Part shown: positions 35,836-45,253 of the stretch, in pieces
Numbering within the stretch: position 1 is the first letter of the stretch
Layout of the letters: every line of letters begins with the position of its first letter
Assembly: GCF_038007965.1 (NCBI RefSeq)
Contig: NZ_JBBOYD010000001.1
Span: 4,504,501-4,568,500 of the forward strand
Origin: Niallia sp. FSL W8-0635
Lineage (GTDB): Bacteria > Bacillota > Bacilli > Bacillales > Cytobacillaceae
DNA: 64,000 nucleotides
Direction: 5' to 3'
The notes under the pieces: generated by a model
Told to the model about the DNA's origin: nothing
Database searches by the model: none
What the model saw: only the letters and a program-made list of their open reading frames with translations
Position numbers and translations under genes: made by a program

Positions 35836-35915
35836 CTGTGCACCTCCTAATTTTCTTTGTTTATTATAGCATAATAATTTATTTTTGCTATAATCAGAAT
35901 TTTCCTACTCAAAAA

Positions 35916-35952
35916 TACAAGAGAGTATATGCTATAAAAGCATACACTCCCT
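35916..35952 (-). other. intercistronic stem-loop between oppA and oppB
   Basis: On the minus strand GAGTGTATGC and GCATATACTC pair around TTTTATA, with one G-U. The following run is only weakly T-rich, so this looks like a partial terminator or mRNA-stabilising hairpin. It would favour the binding protein over the permeases. Confidence 0.6.
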
Positions 35953-35990
35953 CTTCATTTCATAGCATCGAATTTTTCAAAAAAGCTAAA

Positions 35991-37667
35991 TTACTCAGCA
36001 GCTCCAACACTAGTCCATTTGTATTCATAAGTTGGTCCAAATGGATTTTCGATTAGGCCTTGAATTTTTGGAGATGATAGGAATGCACCACCGCGTTGGT
36101 ATACAGGAGCAATCGCAGCATCTTCAAACAGAATTTTTTCAGCTTCTAAGAAGTTTTGGTAACGAGCTTCATTATCTGTAGCAAGAGTTGTAGTAGTTTC
36201 TTCTAACAATTTATCGTACTCTGCATTAGAGTAACCCATTTTGTTATTTCCGCCATCTGTAATCCATAAGCTTAAGAATGTATATGGATCTAGATAGTCA
36301 GGACCCCAACCAGCTAATTGAAGATCATAATCTTGTTTTGTATCAGCATCTAAACGTTGCTCAAATGGTACTTGTTTTAATGTTACTTTTAAACCTGGTA
36401 AGTTTGTTTGTAATTGGTTAGCTAGGTATTCATTCATAGTTTTTGATACATCTGTATCTCCACCTAAGAATTCGATTTCTACTGAATCAGTTCCTAATTC
36501 TTCTAAACCTTTTTCCCAGAATTCTTTAGCAGCAGCAGCATCAAATGTTACAAGATCTCCACTTACTTCACGGAAATCACCGCTACCATCTGGCATTGGA
36601 GTGAAATCAGCTGGTATTAAACCATTAGCAACAAGAGAACCGTTGTTTAAGATTGTGTTTACTAAAGCTTCTTTATCAAACGCACGGCTGATAGCTGCAC
36701 GGATGTTTGTATTAGCAAGTGCTTCGTTTCTAGTTTGGTTAATTTTCAAATAGAACACAGAGTTGTCAGCTTTAATTGTATAGTCTTCATCAGAAGAATA
36801 TTGGTCAACTAAGTCTGAAGATAAACCAGTACGGTCTACTTCTCCTTTTTCATAAAGGTCAACACTTGTTTGAGCATCTTTAACTACTACATAATTAATT
36901 GTTTCTAACTTAACTGTATCAGCATCCCAGTAAGTGTCGTTCTTAGCAAGATTCCATTTTTGAGCAGTACTTTCCCAGTTTTCTAATGTGAAAGGACCGT
37001 TAGCTAATAGATTTTCAGAGCTAGTAGCGAAAGCATCGCCTTTTTCTTCAACGAATTTTTGGTTCAACGGTAAGAATGTACCGAAAGAAGTTAAAGATTC
37101 GAAATATGGAGTAGGATTTGCAAGTTCAACAACTAAAGTATAGTCGCCATCTGCTTTAACTCCAAGTTCTTCTACTTTCATTTCACCTTTACTGATTTCA
37201 GTAGCATTTTTGATTACGCCACCCATCATGTAAGGACCATACTCAGAACCAGTATCTGGATTCACTGCACGTTGCCAAGCATAAACGAAGTCATTAGCAG
37301 TTACAGGATCTCCATTAGACCATTTTGCATCTTCACGTAACTTGAATGTCCAAGTTAAACCATCTTCTGATACTTCATGGCTTTCAGCAATACCAGGTAC
37401 AGCTTCAGCGCCTTCACCTAAACGGTATAGACCTTCCATAGTAGCACCCAAGAATTGGAAACCATATTCATCTGTTGCCATTGATGGATCCATTGAAGGA
37501 ATCGCATCTCCGTTAATTAAGTTTAAAACTTGTTCAACATTTGCCTCTTCTGCTGGCTTATCTGTATCTGTACCTTCAGATGCGTTATCATCGCCACCAG
37601 AACATGCTGCTAAAAATACACTTAGTATTAATGTAAGTGAAAGCAGCCAAGTAAATTTTCGCTTCAT
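35991..37667 (-). CDS. oppA: oligopeptide-binding lipoprotein OppA
   Basis: The 558-residue solute-binding protein has a lipoprotein signal (SLTLILSVFLAACSGGDD; modified Cys at about 22). Family features are QVLNLINGDAIPSMDPSMA, GLTWTFKLREDAKWSNGDPV, TANDFVYAWQRAVNP and a C-terminal GWGPDYLDPYTFL block typical of cluster C peptide-binding proteins. It captures oligopeptides at the membrane surface for OppBCDF. It is the first gene of the operon, preceded by GGGGGGT. Confidence 0.94.
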   Translation of the reverse strand: MKRKFTWLLSLTLILSVFLAACSGGDDNASEGTDTDKPAEEANVEQVLNLINGDAIPSMDPSMATDEYGFQFLGATMEGLYRLGEGAEAVPGIAESHEVSEDGLTWTFKLREDAKWSNGDPVTANDFVYAWQRAVNPDTGSEYGPYMMGGVIKNATEISKGEMKVEELGVKADGDYTLVVELANPTPYFESLTSFGTFLPLNQKFVEEKGDAFATSSENLLANGPFTLENWESTAQKWNLAKNDTYWDADTVKLETINYVVVKDAQTSVDLYEKGEVDRTGLSSDLVDQYSSDEDYTIKADNSVFYLKINQTRNEALANTNIRAAISRAFDKEALVNTILNNGSLVANGLIPADFTPMPDGSGDFREVSGDLVTFDAAAAKEFWEKGLEELGTDSVEIEFLGGDTDVSKTMNEYLANQLQTNLPGLKVTLKQVPFEQRLDADTKQDYDLQLAGWGPDYLDPYTFLSLWITDGGNNKMGYSNAEYDKLLEETTTTLATDNEARYQNFLEAEKILFEDAAIAPVYQRGGAFLSSPKIQGLIENPFGPTYEYKWTSVGAAE

Positions 37668-37729
37668 TAAAAAAGACCCCCCATTGTTATATTATTCTGT
37701 AAATTACATCTAAAAAAGAAGCTAAGCTG

Positions 37730-37759
37730 AGTATACTATTATTCTAATAGAGTTGTAAA
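37730..37759 (-). promoter_or_regulatory. candidate promoter of the opp operon
   Basis: On the minus strand TTTACA (37754-37759) and TATACT (37730-37735) are separated by 18 bases, about 60 bases before oppA. Confidence 0.55.
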
Positions 37760-38273
37760 GACTAAATATAGAGATAATTTCAAATATTGCTATACTATAA
37801 CAAAGATATTTCGCATTATAACAACAAAGACAACGCTTACTTTTGTATTAAAATTCTAAAAATTTCTGTAAAAAAACACGGAATATATATGGCAAAAGAA
37901 CGATTGATTGTTAAAAATATCCATATGCCAATATACTTTTTTACCTTATATTAGTAGATTGTTTTACTATTGCAGAATTCTTATAAGAGGTGATAATGAC
38001 ACAATTAATTATTTTTTACATTAATATAGTAAAAAGAATGCAAGATTTTAGATTTTCTCGCAGTTTCTACAAAGATTTGAACGTCTCCTCTCCAATCCAA
38101 CCATACTTTCACTTTCAAATATGCTTTTCTCCTAATTTAGACAAATAATAGACTTTTCCAGTGGTCTCGACGGTTCAAATTAAAGTGTTATAGCTTCCGA
38201 AAATGTACTTTCTAAAAGAGATAAGGTAAAATACGATTATTCGTGTTACAAACATACTTAGTAAAGGTGAAAA
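37760..38273. other. 514-base A+T-rich intergenic stretch, no gene seen
   Basis: Both strands lack a credible coding frame. The only structure noted is an imperfect dyad near 37888-37932 (TATATGGCA against TGCCAATATA). A -10-like TAAAAT near 38226 may serve the DUF3899 gene, but no good -35 is visible. Confidence 0.5.
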
Positions 38274-38639
38274 ATGATGCTTAATAAAAAATGGTCAATA
38301 TTTCTAATAAATATCTTCCTAACACTGATTCTTTTTGTTATTTTTTCTTCGGAATATTCTTTTGTTCATTATATTAATTCCGTCTTTTATCTTTCTTTCT
38401 TTTACATTGTTATTTTTCTGTTTTTGTACATTGCAAAAGGAGGTTTTTTTGACGGAGTAACCTTCAGCTTTAGAAGATTCCATCACGTTATGCTAAAAAA
38501 TGATGATTATATGGAAGAATGGAAGGAAAAGCCTCTTCCGTCTCAAAAATTTAATAAAAAAGTATACTCTGTCCTTAAATTTCAAGCTTTAGTACTCTTT
38601 ATTTATTTATTCATTTTGCTCCTAGTCTACTATCTGTAA
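38274..38639 (+). CDS. DUF3899 family membrane protein
   Basis: The 121-residue protein has three predicted membrane helices (about 8-26, 33-53, 98-120) and the family signature GGFFDGVTFSFRRFHHVM, with a charged middle EEWKEKPLPSQKFNKKVYSV. This matches DUF3899, a small Bacillales family of unknown function. AAAGGTG precedes two adjacent ATG codons at 38274 and 38277; either could start. It is divergent from the opp operon across 600 bases. Confidence 0.78.
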   Translation: MMLNKKWSIFLINIFLTLILFVIFSSEYSFVHYINSVFYLSFFYIVIFLFLYIAKGGFFDGVTFSFRRFHHVMLKNDDYMEEWKEKPLPSQKFNKKVYSVLKFQALVLFIYLFILLLVYYL

Positions 38640-38735
38640 TAATTAGGAGCTATTACTCCTTCTATAAAAAGCTTTTTACACACTTACTCATTTTTTCAAA
38701 AATGTAGGAATATTTATTCAATTACAACATTAAAA

Positions 38736-38764
38736 TTGTATATATAGTGTTTTCCTATTATAAT
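38736..38764 (+). promoter_or_regulatory. sigma-A promoter of acsA
   Basis: TTGTAT (38736-38741) and TATAAT (38759-38764) are separated by 17 bases. Confidence 0.75.
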
Positions 38765-38801
38765 AGGGTTGTAAAAAAATTGAAATGAGGGGGATGTATT
38801 A

Positions 38802-40520
38802 ATGAAATTGGAAGCGTTTCCACCCGTGAAAGGCAAGCATAACCTTGAAAACTATGAGGAATTGTACCAACATTTCAAATGGGACCAAGCAGAAAAGGAT
38901 TTTTCTTGGCATCAGACTGGAAAAGTTAATTTGGCTTATGAAGCAATTGACCGTCACGCTGAAAACTACCGCGCCAATAAAGTAGCCCTCCATTATTTTC
39001 ATCCATCAAGAAAAGAAACTTATACATTTAAAGACTTAAAAAAATTATCAAATAAAGCAGGAAACGTTTTAAAGGATGTAGGAAAAGTAAAAAAAGGCGA
39101 TCGCGTCTTTATTTTTATGCCTCGTTCACCAGAATTATATTTCAGCTTAATTGGAGCGATAAAATTAGGAGCTATCGTTGGCCCACTGTTTGAAGCATTT
39201 ATGGAAGATGCCGTAAAAGACCGCCTCCATGATAGTGAAGCCAAAGTGATTATTACCACACCTGAACTAGTAAATAGAATTCCACATACAGAATTACCTG
39301 CTTTAGAAACGATTTTTATTGTCGGAGAAAACATACAAGAAGACGATAAAACAAAAGATTTCCTTCATCATTTTCAAACTGCTTCTATTGAATTAGATAT
39401 TGAATGGGTCGATCGTAAGGATGGTTTAATCCTTCACTATACCTCAGGTTCTACAGGAAAGCCAAAAGGTGTACTACATGTCCACAATGCGATGATCCAA
39501 CACTATCAAACAGCAAAGTGGGTATTAGATTTGCAAGAAGATGATGTCTACTGGTGCACAGCCGATCCTGGATGGGTTACCGGTACTTCTTATGGCATCT
39601 TTGGTCCTTGGCTAACGGGCTCAACAAATGTTGTTGCAGGTGGCCGCTTTAGTCCTGATATATGGTATAAAGTAATTGAGACCTTTGGTGTAACTGTTTG
39701 GTACAGTGCTCCTACCTCATTCCGTATGCTTATGGCTGCTGGTGAGGAAGTAACCGAAAAATATACACTTTCATCCTTGCGTCATATTTTAAGTGTAGGA
39801 GAGCCACTTAACCCAGAAGTAATCCGTTGGGGTTACGATGTATTTGGACATCGCATTCATGATACTTGGTGGATGACTGAAACCGGCGCTCAGCTTATTT
39901 GTAATTTACCTTGTATGGACATTAAGCTAGGTTCAATGGGGAAACCACTTCCAGGCATAGAAGCAGTTATTTTAGATGATAACGGTAACATTTCGCCTCC
40001 TAATCAGATGGGTCATTTAGCTATTAAAAAGGGCTGGCCATCGATGATGCATACAATTTGGAACAATCAAGAAAAGTTTGATAGTTATTTTCAGCATGGG
40101 GAATGGTATGTTTCTGGGGATTCAGCTTATATGGATGAAGAAGGGTATTTCTGGTTTCAAGGTCGAGTTGATGATGTGATTATGACTGCTGGAGAAAGAG
40201 TTGGTCCATTCGAGGTGGAAAGCAAATTAATCGAATTCCCAGCAGTGGCAGAAGCTGGGGTCATTGGAAAACCTGATCCTATTAGAGGAGAAATTATTAA
40301 AGCCTTTATTGCATTGGTTGATGGCTATGAAGAAACAGACGAATTAAAAGAAGAAATACGTTTATTTGTAAAAAACGGGTTAGCTGCTCATGCGGCTCCA
40401 AGAGAAATTGAATTCTGCGAAAAGCTTCCAAAAACCCGCAGTGGAAAAATAATGAGACGGGTACTAAAAGCCTGGGAACTTGGACTCCCTACTGGAGATC
40501 TTTCTACAATGGAGGATTAA
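38802..40520 (+). CDS. acsA: acetyl-CoA synthetase
   Basis: The 572-residue product has exactly the length of Bacillus subtilis AcsA. Adenylate-forming motifs are LHYTSGSTGKPKGVLHVH (P-loop), DTWWMTETGAQ, YVSGDSAYMDEEGYFWFQGR and the C-terminal KTRSGKIMRR, whose Lys is the site acetylated by AcuA in relatives. It activates acetate to acetyl-CoA. AGGGGGATG-type spacing precedes the ATG. A cre palindrome covers codons 3-7, which suggests repression by CcpA on glucose. Confidence 0.95.
   Translation: MKLEAFPPVKGKHNLENYEELYQHFKWDQAEKDFSWHQTGKVNLAYEAIDRHAENYRANKVALHYFHPSRKETYTFKDLKKLSNKAGNVLKDVGKVKKGDRVFIFMPRSPELYFSLIGAIKLGAIVGPLFEAFMEDAVKDRLHDSEAKVIITTPELVNRIPHTELPALETIFIVGENIQEDDKTKDFLHHFQTASIELDIEWVDRKDGLILHYTSGSTGKPKGVLHVHNAMIQHYQTAKWVLDLQEDDVYWCTADPGWVTGTSYGIFGPWLTGSTNVVAGGRFSPDIWYKVIETFGVTVWYSAPTSFRMLMAAGEEVTEKYTLSSLRHILSVGEPLNPEVIRWGYDVFGHRIHDTWWMTETGAQLICNLPCMDIKLGSMGKPLPGIEAVILDDNGNISPPNQMGHLAIKKGWPSMMHTIWNNQEKFDSYFQHGEWYVSGDSAYMDEEGYFWFQGRVDDVIMTAGERVGPFEVESKLIEFPAVAEAGVIGKPDPIRGEIIKAFIALVDGYEETDELKEEIRLFVKNGLAAHAAPREIEFCEKLPKTRSGKIMRRVLKAWELGLPTGDLSTMED
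38809..38822 (+). promoter_or_regulatory. cre site overlapping the start of acsA
   Basis: TGGAAGCGTTTCCA is a perfect match to the cre consensus TGNAANCGNTNNCA and a nearly full palindrome. It lies inside the first codons, where CcpA would act as a roadblock. Catabolite repression of acsA is established in Bacillus subtilis. Confidence 0.82.
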
Positions 40521-40538
40521 TATACTTGATATTAGGAA

Positions 40539-40595
40539 GGAAATGAGCGCACTTCTTTTATCCCTAAAAAGGAAGTGCACTCATTTCCTCTTTTA
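40539..40595 (+). terminator. terminator after acsA
   Basis: GGAAATGAGCGCACTTC pairs with GAAGTGCACTCATTTCC (one mismatch) and is followed by TCTTTTA. Confidence 0.85.
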
Positions 40596-40713
40596 TGTTA
40601 AAAATGGACAATAATTTTTGATAAACAAGGTTAAATCTTGGTGTTTTTTTCCTTTGTATGGCAAAATATAAGTGGCTCATTTACGATTGAAAAGATTTTG
40701 TTATAAAAATTTT

Positions 40714-40727
40714 TTAAAGCGTTTTCT
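40714..40727 (+). promoter_or_regulatory. cre-like site upstream of the aldo/keto reductase
   Basis: TTAAAGCGTTTTCT matches the symmetric cre form TGAAAGCGTTTTCA in 12 of 14 positions, with deviations at the two ends. It lies 24 bases before the coding start. Confidence 0.55.
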
Positions 40728-40750
40728 ATTAAGAGAAGGGACTGAAAAAC

Positions 40751-41668
40751 GTGAGAACAATCAAACTAGGAAGCAGTAATTTAGAAGTGCCTGTTGTAGC
40801 GGTCGGCTGCATGCGTATTAACTCATTAGAAAAAAAGGATGCAGAACAATTTGTACAAACTGCTTTAGAACAAGGTGCTAACTTTTTTGATCACGCAGAT
40901 ATTTATGGTGGCGGAACTTGTGAAGAAATATTTGCAGAAGCTATTCATATGACTCCAAGCGTTCGTGAGAATATTATATTGCAATCCAAATGCGGTATTC
41001 GCAAAGGAATGTTTGACTTTTCAAAAGAACATATCTTAAACTCCGTTGATGGAATTCTAAGTAGACTGAAAACGGAATATTTGGATACACTTCTACTTCA
41101 TCGTCCCGATGCTTTAGTTGAACCAGAGGAAGTTGCAGAAGCATTCGATATTCTTGAGCAATCAGGAAAAGTTCGTCATTTTGGCGTTTCAAACCAAAAT
41201 CCAATGCAAATACAATTATTACAGAAATACGTAAAACAACCACTTGTAGCTAACCAATTGCAATTAAGCATTACAAACGCCAATATGATTTCAAATGGGG
41301 TCAATGTAAATATGGAGAATGATTCTGCTATTAACCGAGATGGCAGTATTTTAGACTTCTGTCGCTTAAATGATATTACAATCCAACCTTGGTCTCCATT
41401 CCAATATGGCTTCTTTGAAGGGGTATTCCTTGGAAACGAGAAATTCCCTGAATTAAATAAACAAATTGATGAAATTGCTGAAAAGTATCAAGTTAGCAAT
41501 ACAACCATTGCGATTGCGTGGTTATTGCGCCATCCTGCTAACATGCAACCAGTTATTGGAACAATGAATGTAGATCGTTTAATAGATTGTATAAAAGCAA
41601 GTGACGTTCATTTAACTAGAGAAGAGTGGTACAGTATTTATCGCTCAGCGGGAAATATTTTACCTTAA
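40751..41668 (+). CDS. aldo/keto reductase
   Basis: The 305-residue TIM-barrel NADPH reductase carries the catalytic tetrad in FFDHADIYGGG (Asp, Tyr), LQSKCGIR (Lys) and LLHRPDALVE (His), plus the cofactor segments VRHFGVSNQNP and IAWLLRHPANMQPVIGTMN. It most resembles the YdhF-type AKR group, with general carbonyl reductase activity. The true substrate is unknown. AGAGAAGGGACTG is the binding region. A cre-like site just upstream hints at carbon catabolite control. Confidence 0.87.
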   Translation: MRTIKLGSSNLEVPVVAVGCMRINSLEKKDAEQFVQTALEQGANFFDHADIYGGGTCEEIFAEAIHMTPSVRENIILQSKCGIRKGMFDFSKEHILNSVDGILSRLKTEYLDTLLLHRPDALVEPEEVAEAFDILEQSGKVRHFGVSNQNPMQIQLLQKYVKQPLVANQLQLSITNANMISNGVNVNMENDSAINRDGSILDFCRLNDITIQPWSPFQYGFFEGVFLGNEKFPELNKQIDEIAEKYQVSNTTIAIAWLLRHPANMQPVIGTMNVDRLIDCIKASDVHLTREEWYSIYRSAGNILP

Positions 41669-41710
41669 TCCATTTCTTATTAATAGAATAAAATCGTATT
41701 TAATACTGCA

Positions 41711-41758
41711 AAAAAACCTGTCAACTACTCATAATTTTGAAAAGTTGACAGGTTTTTT
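41711..41758. terminator. bidirectional terminator
   Basis: AAAAAACCTGTCAACT and AGTTGACAGGTTTTTT are perfect complements between the convergent reductase and queF genes. Confidence 0.92.
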
Positions 41759-42259
41759 TTATCGATTATCTACTTTCTCCGGGTACATATCATGGTTCAT
41801 TAAACGATGTGCTGCCATCTCTTCAAATTTAGACCCAGGTTTTCCATAATTGCACCATGGGTCAATTGAAATTCCACCACGTGGAGTGAATTTTCCCCAT
41901 ACCTCAATATATCTTGGATCTAATAACTTAATTAAATCATTCATAATAATATTGACACAATCTTCATGAAAATCCCCATGATTACGGAAGCTAAATAAAT
42001 ATAATTTAAGCGATTTACTCTCTACTATTTTCTTATTTGGTATATACGAAATATACATCGTTGCAAAGTCAGGCTGTCCAGTTATTGGACATAGACTAGT
42101 AAACTCTGGACAATTAAATTTCACAAAATAATCTCGATCAGCGTGAAGATTATCTACTGACTCTAAAACTTCTGGTGCATAATCGCTTTTATATTGAGTG
42201 TTTTGATTTCCTAATAATGTTAAATCTGTTAATCCTTCTTCTTTCTTTCTTCCAGACAT
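41759..42259 (-). CDS. queF: NADPH-dependent 7-cyano-7-deazaguanine reductase (preQ0 reductase)
   Basis: The 166-residue type I QueF has the T-fold motifs [38 protein letters not shown] (catalytic Cys), [20 protein letters not shown] (QueF signature) and [20 protein letters not shown]. It reduces preQ0 to preQ1 in queuosine biosynthesis. The gene is behind a preQ1 class I riboswitch, so its product represses its own synthesis. No queC, queD or queE gene is near, so those must lie elsewhere. Confidence 0.97.
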   Translation of the reverse strand: MSGRKKEEGLTDLTLLGNQNTQYKSDYAPEVLESVDNLHADRDYFVKFNCPEFTSLCPITGQPDFATMYISYIPNKKIVESKSLKLYLFSFRNHGDFHEDCVNIIMNDLIKLLDPRYIEVWGKFTPRGGISIDPWCNYGKPGSKFEEMAAHRLMNHDMYPEKVDNR

Positions 42260-42344
42260 TTTAAAACTCCTCCTTGTATGGTGTTTCCCAACACTGCTTA
42301 AAAGAGAGGTATTTTACCTTACGTAGAAACTAGCTGAATAAAAC

Positions 42345-42376
42345 AAAAAAAGCCATATCCTTTTTATGGACATGGC
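42345..42376 (-). terminator. terminator of the preQ1 riboswitch
   Basis: On the minus strand GCCATGTCC and GGATATGGC pair around ATAAAAA and are followed by seven T. Confidence 0.88.
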
Positions 42377-42394
42377 GTTGATTGCATGTATCCA

Positions 42395-42446
42395 TAGTTT
42401 TTTATAGAGGGTATTTGCTATGAACCTCTCCCGTCTCAGTACGGGT
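42395..42446 (-). ncRNA. preQ1 class I riboswitch
   Basis: On the minus strand the aptamer reads GAGAGGTTCATAGC, then ACCCTCTATAAAAAACTA, the H-type pseudoknot of the preQ1-I class: the P1 stem GAGGT/ACCCTC and an A-rich tail folding back. A short extra hairpin CCCGTACTGAGACGGG (42431-42446) precedes it. The downstream terminator gives transcriptional control of queF. Confidence 0.92.
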
Positions 42447-42458
42447 ATATCGTTTTTA

Positions 42459-42487
42459 ACTATATAGAATTAGAAAAAATTCGTCAA
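42459..42487 (-). promoter_or_regulatory. promoter of the preQ1 riboswitch-queF transcript
   Basis: On the minus strand TTGACG (42482-42487) and TATAGT (42459-42464) are spaced by 17 bases. Confidence 0.78.
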
Positions 42488-42608
42488 TTAGAAATTAATA
42501 GATTCCTCTTTTCTTAAGGCTTTACCTAAATTTTTTTGCGATAGGCAGCTTCAATAGTTCCAAATATAATTTTTCCTATTGAAAAACAATACTCTCATCG
42601 AAAGCTAC

Positions 42609-42989
42609 CTACTTATGCTGAACTTCTATTGTTTCGATTCCTTCCTCTTCTATTTCAGCCTTTAAATCATCTTGTACCGTAACATCCGCCAGCTTTACTT
42701 TAGAGCGATAGGCAGAACGAACGACTACGTGGGATGCAACAGGTGAAGTTAGAAAAACAAAGAAAATCCCTAGAAATAAACGAATGCTAAACGTGCCCTC
42801 TATGATAAAAAAGACAAACGTTCCAACAAGAGTAAAAAGCACTCCCATAGTGGAGCTTTTAGATGCTGCATGCGATCTTGTATAAACATCTGGCAGTCTT
42901 ATTAGTCCTAATGAGCTAAGAAAACAGAAGATAGCTCCAAACAATATTAGTAGAACTGCTATAAGCTCAATCGGATTGTTTTCGCTCAA
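42609..42989 (-). CDS. mrpG: Na+/H+ antiporter subunit MrpG
   Basis: The 126-residue protein has three membrane helices and the MrpG/MnhG/PhaG motif LSSLGLIRLPDVYTRSHAASKSSTMG, then a charged tail. The start is TTG at 42989, placed six bases after AGAGGTG; it overlaps mrpF by 23 bases. It is the last gene of the seven-gene Mrp operon. Its subunit is needed for assembly of the hetero-oligomeric antiporter. Confidence 0.95.
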   Translation of the reverse strand: MSENNPIELIAVLLILFGAIFCFLSSLGLIRLPDVYTRSHAASKSSTMGVLFTLVGTFVFFIIEGTFSIRLFLGIFFVFLTSPVASHVVVRSAYRSKVKLADVTVQDDLKAEIEEEGIETIEVQHK

Positions 42990-43251
42990 TGACTACACCT
43001 CTTTCAATATAACGTGCAAAAGCAATCGTTCCAATAAACGATAGAATCCCGATTAGCAGAATTACTTCAAAAAAGCCTGTATTTCGTAGTAACACAGAAA
43101 AGATAGCGACTCCTGCAATTAAATTAATCCCCAAACAATCTAGAGCCTGGATTCTGTCTGGAGCAGAGGGGCCTTTTACCAATCGAAAAACCGTTGCCAC
43201 TATAGACAGAAGAAGTAATATTAAAGATCCAACCAATAAATTATCAATCAT
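42967..43251 (-). CDS. mrpF: Na+/H+ antiporter subunit MrpF
   Basis: The 94-residue, three-helix protein has the family stretch RLVKGPSAPDRIQALDCLGIN followed by IGILSFIGTIAFARYIERG. In Bacillus subtilis MrpF is also implicated in cholate efflux. It overlaps both neighbours by 8 and 23 bases, a tightly coupled arrangement. Confidence 0.95.
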   Translation of the reverse strand: MIDNLLVGSLILLLLSIVATVFRLVKGPSAPDRIQALDCLGINLIAGVAIFSVLLRNTGFFEVILLIGILSFIGTIAFARYIERGVVIERKQSD

Positions 43252-43726
43252 AACGAGTCACCCTCTTAATAGCCTTTTCAAATTTTTCTTTCGAACGAAA
43301 GATTGATTCCTTTTGAGCAGGTATATCCATTGCATGGATAAAAAACTTTTTATTATCAGAAGTCACCTCAACAACAACCGATCCAGGAGTTAAATTCATC
43401 AATAAAGCTAACAAGGAAACCTCCAGTTCCCCTTTTAATTCCGTCTCTAAGGAAAATATTCCTGGGGAAATATTAATCCTTGGCTTTGTTATTTGTTGGA
43501 TGACTACTATACTCGATGTAAACAGTTGTTCAATAAAAACAACAAACAACCTAACCACTGCAAAAAATGTATCTAAATAAAATTTAGTTGGCATATAACG
43601 ACGCAAGATAAAAAGAACGAGAATTCCAAATAAATACCCTGTAAAGAAGGTCAATACATTCCATGTGTCTTGCAAAAACATCCACACAACACCGATTAAC
43701 AAGTTAATTAGTATTTGCATTGGCAT
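43244..43726 (-). CDS. mrpE: Na+/H+ antiporter subunit MrpE
   Basis: A protein of about 160 residues with two N-terminal membrane helices and a cytoplasmic C-terminal part. LMNLTPGSVVVEVTSDNKKFFIHAMD is the MrpE signature. ATG at 43726 follows AAAGGGGTGATAACC; the in-frame GTG three codons earlier lies inside that site. It is part of the Mrp membrane complex. Confidence 0.94.
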   Translation of the reverse strand: MPMQILINLLIGVVWMFLQDTWNVLTFFTGYLFGILVLFILRRYMPTKFYLDTFFAVVRLFVVFIEQLFTSSIVVIQQITKPRINISPGIFSLETELKGELEVSLLALLMNLTPGSVVVEVTSDNKKFFIHAMDIPAQKESIFRSKEKFEKAIKRVTRYD

Positions 43727-43762
43727 GGTTATCACCCCTTTCCATCTATTAAATTACTCCTT

Positions 43763-45253
43763 TTATTTTCCATTCCCTAAAACTGCTTCTATATAATAAG
43801 AAGGATTCATTAACCCTTCGACTGCCATATCTACATATTCATGAATTCCTTCTGTACCGATTCCTAAAGCAATCGTCAAGGAAGTAAGCAGAGCAATTGG
43901 CAGCATTAATCCCTTTGTTGTCCCTTTTTCTTGTTCTAGAGTTAAATCGGTATATCCCCAAAATACGGACATAAATACTTTCATAATAGAGTAAAGAACA
44001 AATAAACTACTAATCAGTCCGAATGCACCTAGCCAATAATAGCCTGCAGTAAACGTCCCTTCTGTTATAAATATTTTTCCGAGAAAGCCACTTAAAGGAG
44101 GTATCCCGGATAAAGATAATGCTGCAATAAAGAACATCCAGCCTAATTGAGGATGCAAACGAATCAATCCATTCATATCATCTAATTTACTTGTTCCTGT
44201 TAGATGGATAATGGTTCCTCCTAATAAGAAAATAAGTGCTTTGATCACCATATCATGAATGAGATAATAGATAGAACCAGTCATCCCCGCTGTTGTGTAA
44301 GTAGCGACACCTGCTAAAATAAAGCCGACACCAATAACCACATTGTAGGTCATTACCTTATGAATATCTCTATAGGCAACCGCTCCGATTGCTCCAAGCG
44401 TCATCGTGATTGCAGCAAGGATACCGATTAATAAATGTGTAATTCGTACTTCATGATAAAAAATCAATGTAAATACTCGAATAATCGCATACATTCCAAC
44501 CTTTGTTAACAGCGCAGCAAAAATAGCGGAAATAGCTGTCGGTGGAGCACTATAGGAACCAGGAAGCCAGAAAAATAAAAACAACCCAGCCTTTAAACTA
44601 AATACGACTAAAAATAAAATAGCTACTGTCGTCATTAATCCATCTTGCCCAACTTCGGCAATTCGGACAGACAAATGCGCAAAGTTTAACGTTCCTGTAA
44701 TTGCATATAAATAAGCAATTGCCACTAGAAATAGAAAAGACGAGATAATATTAATCAAAATATATTTAATCGACTCTCTTAGCTGTCCCCTTGTTCCTCC
44801 TAATGAAATTAATACATAGGATGCCACAAGCATTACTTCAAAACAAACAAATAGATTAAAAATATCACCCGTTAAAAAGGATCCGTTTACCCCTGTTATT
44901 AAAACCAAAAACAGCGGATAAAAGTAATATTTTTCTCTTTGCTCACCAATTGAATGAAATGCGTATAATAAACAACAAAATCCAACTATGCTAGTAACGA
45001 AAACAAGAATCGCTGCAAACATATCTGCAACCATACTTACGCCAAACGGTGCCTCCCATCCCCCTAACTGAATGGACTGAATACCTTCTGCTTTAATTTG
45101 ACAAATTAAAATAATCGTCACTATAAAAACAGAAATAATTGCTACTAGACTTAATATTCGATGAAGCGTAACTTTGTCTCTAAAAATCACCATGATCATC
45201 GCAAAAACGATAGGAAGGATGATCGGCAATATTACAATATTATTCATCCTCAT
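43763..45253 (-). CDS. mrpD: Na+/H+ antiporter subunit MrpD
   Basis: The 496-residue, roughly fourteen-helix protein is homologous to complex I subunits ND2/ND4/ND5. Motifs include GDIFNLFVCFEVMLVASY with the key Glu, FSLKAGLFLFFWLPGSY (conserved Lys), HDMVIKALIFLLGG and LSGIPPLSGFLGK. With MrpA it carries the ion-translocating half channels. The start overlaps mrpC; ATG at 45253 or 45247 are both possible. Confidence 0.96.
   Translation of the reverse strand: MRMNNIVILPIILPIVFAMIMVIFRDKVTLHRILSLVAIISVFIVTIILICQIKAEGIQSIQLGGWEAPFGVSMVADMFAAILVFVTSIVGFCCLLYAFHSIGEQREKYYFYPLFLVLITGVNGSFLTGDIFNLFVCFEVMLVASYVLISLGGTRGQLRESIKYILINIISSFLFLVAIAYLYAITGTLNFAHLSVRIAEVGQDGLMTTVAILFLVVFSLKAGLFLFFWLPGSYSAPPTAISAIFAALLTKVGMYAIIRVFTLIFYHEVRITHLLIGILAAITMTLGAIGAVAYRDIHKVMTYNVVIGVGFILAGVATYTTAGMTGSIYYLIHDMVIKALIFLLGGTIIHLTGTSKLDDMNGLIRLHPQLGWMFFIAALSLSGIPPLSGFLGKIFITEGTFTAGYYWLGAFGLISSLFVLYSIMKVFMSVFWGYTDLTLEQEKGTTKGLMLPIALLTSLTIALGIGTEGIHEYVDMAVEGLMNPSYYIEAVLGNGK

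Noticed and set aside
42532..42620. Terminator after mrpG
   Set aside because: A long-range stem (TAGGTAGCTT with AAGCTGCCTA) and an inner CTATTGAA hairpin exist, but the following sequence is not a T run in the mrp direction, so I did not call it.
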